From Methylophilaceae bacterium UBA7525 (GTDB taxonomy: Bacteria > Pseudomonadota > Gammaproteobacteria > Burkholderiales > Methylophilaceae), in the NCBI GenBank assembly GCA_002479405.1, contig DLMX01000090.1, forward strand, positions 7,050 through 16,942: 9,893 nucleotides of DNA, in the 5' to 3' direction. The notes beneath the pieces are model-generated. The model saw nothing but the letters and a program-made list of their open reading frames with translations. It ran no database searches and was not told the origin of the DNA. Shown piece after piece: positions 7,240 to 9,893 of this stretch (the first letter of the stretch is position 1; each line of letters opens with the position of its first letter). Made by a program: the position numbers and the translations under genes.

Positions 7240-8660
7240 TATTGTTCTTGCATCTGCATGCGGCTGTACAAGGTGGTGCGGTTGATCCCCAGCAACTTGG
7301 CTGCCTGACTGAGATTGCCGTGCGTAATCTTCAGCGCGGCATCGACATAGGCCTTTTCCCAGGTTTTCAGCACCTGATCCAGATTGACATTGGCTTGCGT
7401 CTGCAAATGACGCATGGCCTGATTGGAAAGTGCGGCCTCGTCATTCAGTGACGCCACGTCATTAGGCGAAGTCAGTTGCATCAGGTCCAGCTCGGCCGCC
7501 AGTTGCACATCGCTTACCGATTGCCCGGCATACTTCGCCATCAGGCGGATAATGATGTTGCGTAATTCACGCACATTGCCCGGAAAGTGATAGCCCAGCC
7601 AGCGCTGACCGGCCCTGTTATCGAATTTGAAGGGTTTTCTGCCGGTCTCCCGCGCATAAAAATCGCTGTAATAATCCAGTAGCGCATAACGATCCTCACC
7701 CAGATCGCGCAATGGCGGCACCCTTACCGTGAAAACACTCAGGCGGTGATAGAGATCGATACGAAAATTCGAGGCACGCACCTCTTCACGCAAGTCACGG
7801 TTGGTGGCGGCGATGATGCGCGCTTTGCTTTTGCGCGTCTGCGTTTCACCGATACGCTGGTATTCGCCGTTCTCCAGCACACGCAGGAGCTTGGATTGCA
7901 TCTCAAGCGGCAATTCGCCGATCTCATCCAGAAACAGCGTGCCTTCACCGGCGTCCTCGAAGTAGCCGGTATGCGAGGTCTGCGCACCGGTAAAAGCCCC
8001 TTTGCCGTGACCGAACAGTATGGATTCCGCAAGCGTCGGCGAGATGGCCGCGCAGTTGACGGACAGATAGGGCTGACGTGCGCGGCTGCTCAAACGGTGA
8101 AGACAGTTTGCCACCAGTTCCTTGCCGCTGCCGGACTCACCCTCGATCAGCACCGGAAAAGGCGCATCGGCAAATTGCGTGATTTGCGTACGCAAGGTCT
8201 GCATCGGCAGACTTTCGCCGAGCAGCCCGCAGCTTTCCTGCTCCTTGCTGCCTTCCGTCTTTTCCGCTTCCTGCAGTTTCAGCGCATTCTGCAGAATCTC
8301 CTTCAGGCGATCCACATCGCAGGGCTTGGGAATGAAGTCGACAGCGCCCAGCGCCATCGCGTGCTTGACATTGATCTCTTCATTCTGGCCGGAAAGCACA
8401 TGGATCTTCATGGTCGGAGAATGCGCCAGCAACTCGCCGATCACCTTGAAGCCCTCGTCCGGCTTATGCGGCACGGGCGGCAAACCGAGATCCACCAGCG
8501 CCAGCGCCGGCGGCACTTCCAGCTGCCTCAAGAGACTTTTGGCTTGCGCTCTGGATTCTGCGACATAAACATCGAAATGCTTGCTCAGTACGTAATGCAG
8601 TGTATCGGTAATCAAGGGATCATCATCGATGATGATAAGAGTGGGATTTTGTTCAGCCAT
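7239..8660 (-). CDS. Sigma-54-dependent response regulator (NtrC family, PrsR-like receiver)
   Basis: Cytoplasmic transcription activator of 473 residues from the ATG at 8660; GGGAAG 8 bases upstream favours this over an in-frame TTG at 8681. Counting from that TTG, the receiver domain has acidic residues IIIDDD (16-21), phospho-acceptor Asp64 (LVDLGLPP) and Lys119 (FIPKP). The AAA+ domain has Walker A GESGSGKE (181-188), the sigma-54 contact loop GAFTGA (228-233), Walker B TLFLDEIGEL (248-257) and arginine-finger region FRIDLYHRL (306-314). A Fis-type helix-turn-helix closes it (GNLSQAAKLLGINRTTLYSR). The receiver wording DLGLPP followed by an EG motif resembles PrsR-type regulators found with exosortase/polysaccharide loci. 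It heads the pilus genes and overlaps mshM by one base, so it is probably co-transcribed with them. No sensor kinase lies in the window, and its targets are unknown. Confidence 0.92.
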   Translation of the reverse strand: MAEQNPTLIIIDDDPLITDTLHYVLSKHFDVYVAESRAQAKSLLRQLEVPPALALVDLGLPPVPHKPDEGFKVIGELLAHSPTMKIHVLSGQNEEINVKHAMALGAVDFIPKPCDVDRLKEILQNALKLQEAEKTEGSKEQESCGLLGESLPMQTLRTQITQFADAPFPVLIEGESGSGKELVANCLHRLSSRARQPYLSVNCAAISPTLAESILFGHGKGAFTGAQTSHTGYFEDAGEGTLFLDEIGELPLEMQSKLLRVLENGEYQRIGETQTRKSKARIIAATNRDLREEVRASNFRIDLYHRLSVFTVRVPPLRDLGEDRYALLDYYSDFYARETGRKPFKFDNRAGQRWLGYHFPGNVRELRNIIIRLMAKYAGQSVSDVQLAAELDLMQLTSPNDVASLNDEAALSNQAMRHLQTQANVNLDQVLKTWEKAYVDAALKITHGNLSQAAKLLGINRTTLYSRMQMQEQ

Positions 8661-8711
8661 TAAAGTGTCTTCCCGCGACAATTATTGATTTATTTTTTAA
8701 AAACAGAAAGT

Positions 8712-8721
8712 AAGGCGCCTT
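8712..8721. promoter_or_regulatory. 10-bp perfect palindrome AAGGCGCCTT at the likely transcription start
   Basis: The palindrome lies 5 bases downstream of the -10 element of the proposed promoter, so it covers the expected +1. That position would suit a repressor operator. It is short enough to arise by chance, and no known operator was recognised. Confidence 0.25.
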
Positions 8722-8726
8722 TTTCT

Positions 8727-8755
8727 AATATAACCGGAATGGCCTGCTGCATCAA
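8727..8755 (-). promoter_or_regulatory. Sigma-70-type promoter for the regulator-pilus operon
   Basis: On the minus strand TTGATG (8750-8755, 4 of 6 to the -35 consensus) is followed after exactly 17 bases by TATATT (8727-8732, 5 of 6 to the -10 consensus). Transcription would begin near 8720 and leave a leader of about 60 bases before the ATG at 8660. It is the best promoter match I saw in the intergenic regions. It would serve the regulator and, through the overlaps, the downstream pilus genes. Confidence 0.55.
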
Positions 8756-8811
8756 TCAGATAAGGCTTGCGACCGTCTCAGGAGAACGCGCAGACAGCCA
8801 ACCTTCGCGTC

Positions 8812-9735
8812 TTAAAGATCGGCCAGGCTCTTGATATGCGCCATGACACTGCGACCAAGAGCACTCAGCGCATATCCACCTTCCAGCGCGGAAGCGATGC
8901 GGCCGCCGGCATGGCGACTTGCCACATCTTTCAGCGCCTCGGTCACCCAGTAATAATCCGCCTCCTGCAAGGCCAGCCCGCCCATGTCATCCTCCCGGTG
9001 CGCATCAAAACCAGCAGAGATCAGAACGAATTGCGGCTGGAAACGCTCCAGCGCCGGTAGCCAGCGCTCACTGACAGCGGTACGGAATTCAGCACCCTTG
9101 CAACCCGCCGCCAGCGGCGCATTGATGATGTGATCATTGCCGCTGTCAGCGCCGCTATGCGGATAATAGGGATGGCGGAAAGTGGAACACAGCATCACGC
9201 GCGGATCATCATGAAAGATTTCTTCAGTACCGTTGCCGTGGTGCACGTCGAAATCAGCGATAGCTACCCGCTGCAAACCATGATGCTGCAAGGCATGAGC
9301 GGCGCCAACTGCGACATTATTGAACAGGCAGAAGCCGGAAGCGCTGGCGCGACCGGCATGATGACCGGGCGGGCGGATGTTGCAGAACGCATTCTGCACC
9401 TGACCGGACATCACCAGATCAACTGCAGTAATAACGGCACCCGCTGCGTGCAGTGCCGCCTGCAGACTGTGCGGATTCATGCGTGTATCGCCATCGAGCT
9501 CGACAAAACCTGATTCGGGCGACAGCGCGAACACCCGTTCGACGTACTCGGGCGCATGCACCAGCATCAACTGCTCCTTGTTCGCCGGTGCCGCCTCAAA
9601 GGGCACCAGAAGATCCAGCAAACCGGAGGCAATCAATTGATCGTGAATAGCATGAATGCGGGCGGCTTCCTCGGGAAAGATCTCGCCCATGTCGTGTCCC
9701 AGGCAAGCCGGATGTGTGATGTAGGCGGTATGCAT
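8812..9735 (-). CDS. Histone deacetylase family protein (zinc-dependent acyl-lysine or acylpolyamine deacetylase)
   Basis: Cytoplasmic hydrolase of 307 residues, normal for the bacterial arginase/deacetylase fold, expected to remove acetyl groups from protein lysines or from small amines. The catalytic features are complete: RPPGHHAG with the two active-site histidines (125-126), the class-II-like FCLFNNVAVGA (135-145), DFDVHHGNGT with zinc ligands Asp163 and His165, SAGFDAHREDD with zinc ligand Asp244, and LEGGY with the transition-state tyrosine (288). The ATG at 9735 follows the stop of the upstream acetyltransferase by two bases and has AAGGTG about 9 bases upstream, inside that gene, so the two form an operon. 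Deacetylation of acetylated proteins made by the neighbour is a reasonable inference. Acetoin utilisation (AcuC-like) or acetylpolyamine amidohydrolase activity cannot be excluded from sequence alone. Confidence 0.92.
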   Translation of the reverse strand: MHTAYITHPACLGHDMGEIFPEEAARIHAIHDQLIASGLLDLLVPFEAAPANKEQLMLVHAPEYVERVFALSPESGFVELDGDTRMNPHSLQAALHAAGAVITAVDLVMSGQVQNAFCNIRPPGHHAGRASASGFCLFNNVAVGAAHALQHHGLQRVAIADFDVHHGNGTEEIFHDDPRVMLCSTFRHPYYPHSGADSGNDHIINAPLAAGCKGAEFRTAVSERWLPALERFQPQFVLISAGFDAHREDDMGGLALQEADYYWVTEALKDVASRHAGGRIASALEGGYALSALGRSVMAHIKSLADL

Positions 9736-9737
9736 GC

Positions 9738-9893
9738 CTACAACACCTTACGTACTTTTTTGACGCTGTCATCGTCCGGGCTGGTTTCAATGCTGAAATT
9801 CAGGCGCTGCACCAGTTTCAGCATACTGGCGTTGCTTTTCAACACCTCGCCCTCCATCACCTTCAAGCCCTTGGAGCGCGCGGCATCCATCAG
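9738..9893 (-). CDS. GNAT-type protein acetyltransferase, C-terminal end (5' part beyond the right edge)
   Basis: Only the last 51 codons plus the stop (TAG, 9738-9740) are in the window, read by hand from the edge. The segment reads DAARSKGLKVMEGEVLKSNA, then MLKLVQRLNFSIE, ending KKVRKVL. An Arg-x-Lys-Gly-Leu helix, a strand with Glu-Gly-Glu-Val, an Asn, and then Met-Leu-Leu followed by Leu-Asn-Phe is the closing half of a GNAT acetyltransferase fold. The wording is close to the C-terminus of Pat/YfiQ proteins, which fuse an ADP-forming acyl-CoA-synthetase-like part to a GNAT domain and acetylate metabolic enzymes such as acetyl-CoA synthetase. The Pat call is inference from this tail and the deacetylase two bases downstream. 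Confidence 0.7.
   Translation of the reverse strand: MMDAARSKGLKVMEGEVLKSNASMLKLVQRLNFSIETSPDDDSVKKVRKVL

Larger units (their letters stand above)
8661..8811. other. 151-bp intergenic region between the deacetylase and the regulator
   Basis: The half next to the regulator is AT-rich, with an A/T tract (TTTTTTAAAAA near 8693-8704), unlike the surrounding coding DNA. It holds the proposed promoter of the regulator-pilus operon. A weak 5-bp inverted repeat (acgcg 8786-8790, cgcgt 8806-8810) lies just after the deacetylase stop, but no T-run follows it on the transcribed strand, so no terminator is called. Confidence 0.6.

Noticed and set aside
7746..8663. Plus-strand open frame of 305 codons opposite the response regulator
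   Set aside because: Antisense to conserved AAA+ and receiver motifs; no domain of its own.
8784..8811. Inverted repeat after the deacetylase stop as a possible terminator
   Set aside because: Only five base pairs, a long loop and no U-run downstream on the transcribed strand.
9130..9513. Plus-strand open frame of 127 codons opposite the deacetylase
   Set aside because: Covers the mirror of the zinc-binding motifs; no independent coding signs.

Overview
The window carries one gene set, entirely on the minus strand, so it reads from right (9893) to left (1). The gene types and their arrangement suggest a Gram-negative proteobacterium, most likely a betaproteobacterium (Nitrosomonadales or Methylophilaceae type): an MSHA-like type IV pilus assembly cluster, an outer-membrane secretin lipoprotein, and a PrsR-like sigma-54 response regulator. 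That placement is inference, since there is no rRNA or other strict taxonomic marker here. No tRNA, rRNA, CRISPR array, insertion sequence or transposase was seen.

Right end (8812-9893): the last 51 codons of a GNAT acetyltransferase, probably the C-terminus of a Pat-type protein acetyltransferase, followed two bases later by a complete zinc-dependent histone-deacetylase-family gene. Together they look like a lysine acetyltransferase/deacetylase pair in one transcript. A 151-bp AT-rich gap (8661-8811) follows, with a good sigma-70-type promoter (TTGATG-N17-TATATT) pointing left.

Pilus cluster (1-8660), in transcription order: a sigma-54-dependent response regulator; an ExeA/MshM-like AAA ATPase fused to a periplasmic SPOR domain; an MshL-type secretin lipoprotein; an MshN-like membrane-anchored TPR protein; an MshE-type GspE/PilB assembly ATPase with an N-terminal MshEN (c-di-GMP binding) domain; and an MshG/PilC/GspF-type inner-membrane platform protein that starts at TTG and runs off the left edge. 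Genes are tightly coupled: a TAATG overlap, a 17-bp overlap, and TAA-GTC-TTG. The inferred machine is the ATPase and platform in the inner membrane, MshM and MshN bridging through the periplasm, and MshL as the outer-membrane pore. No pilin or prepilin genes lie inside the window.

The most notable anomaly is in the assembly ATPase gene. Its reading frame is broken near 1099-1119 at three near-identical 7-bp tandem units, and the expected C-terminus continues in another frame to 957. Removing one unit restores the whole gene. This could be a sequencing or assembly error, a recent inactivating mutation, or a slippage (phase-variation) site. Other points of interest are a 14-bp perfect palindrome just before the secretin start, the gene order (M before L, with no MshI/J/K in view), and a response regulator with no kinase next to it.
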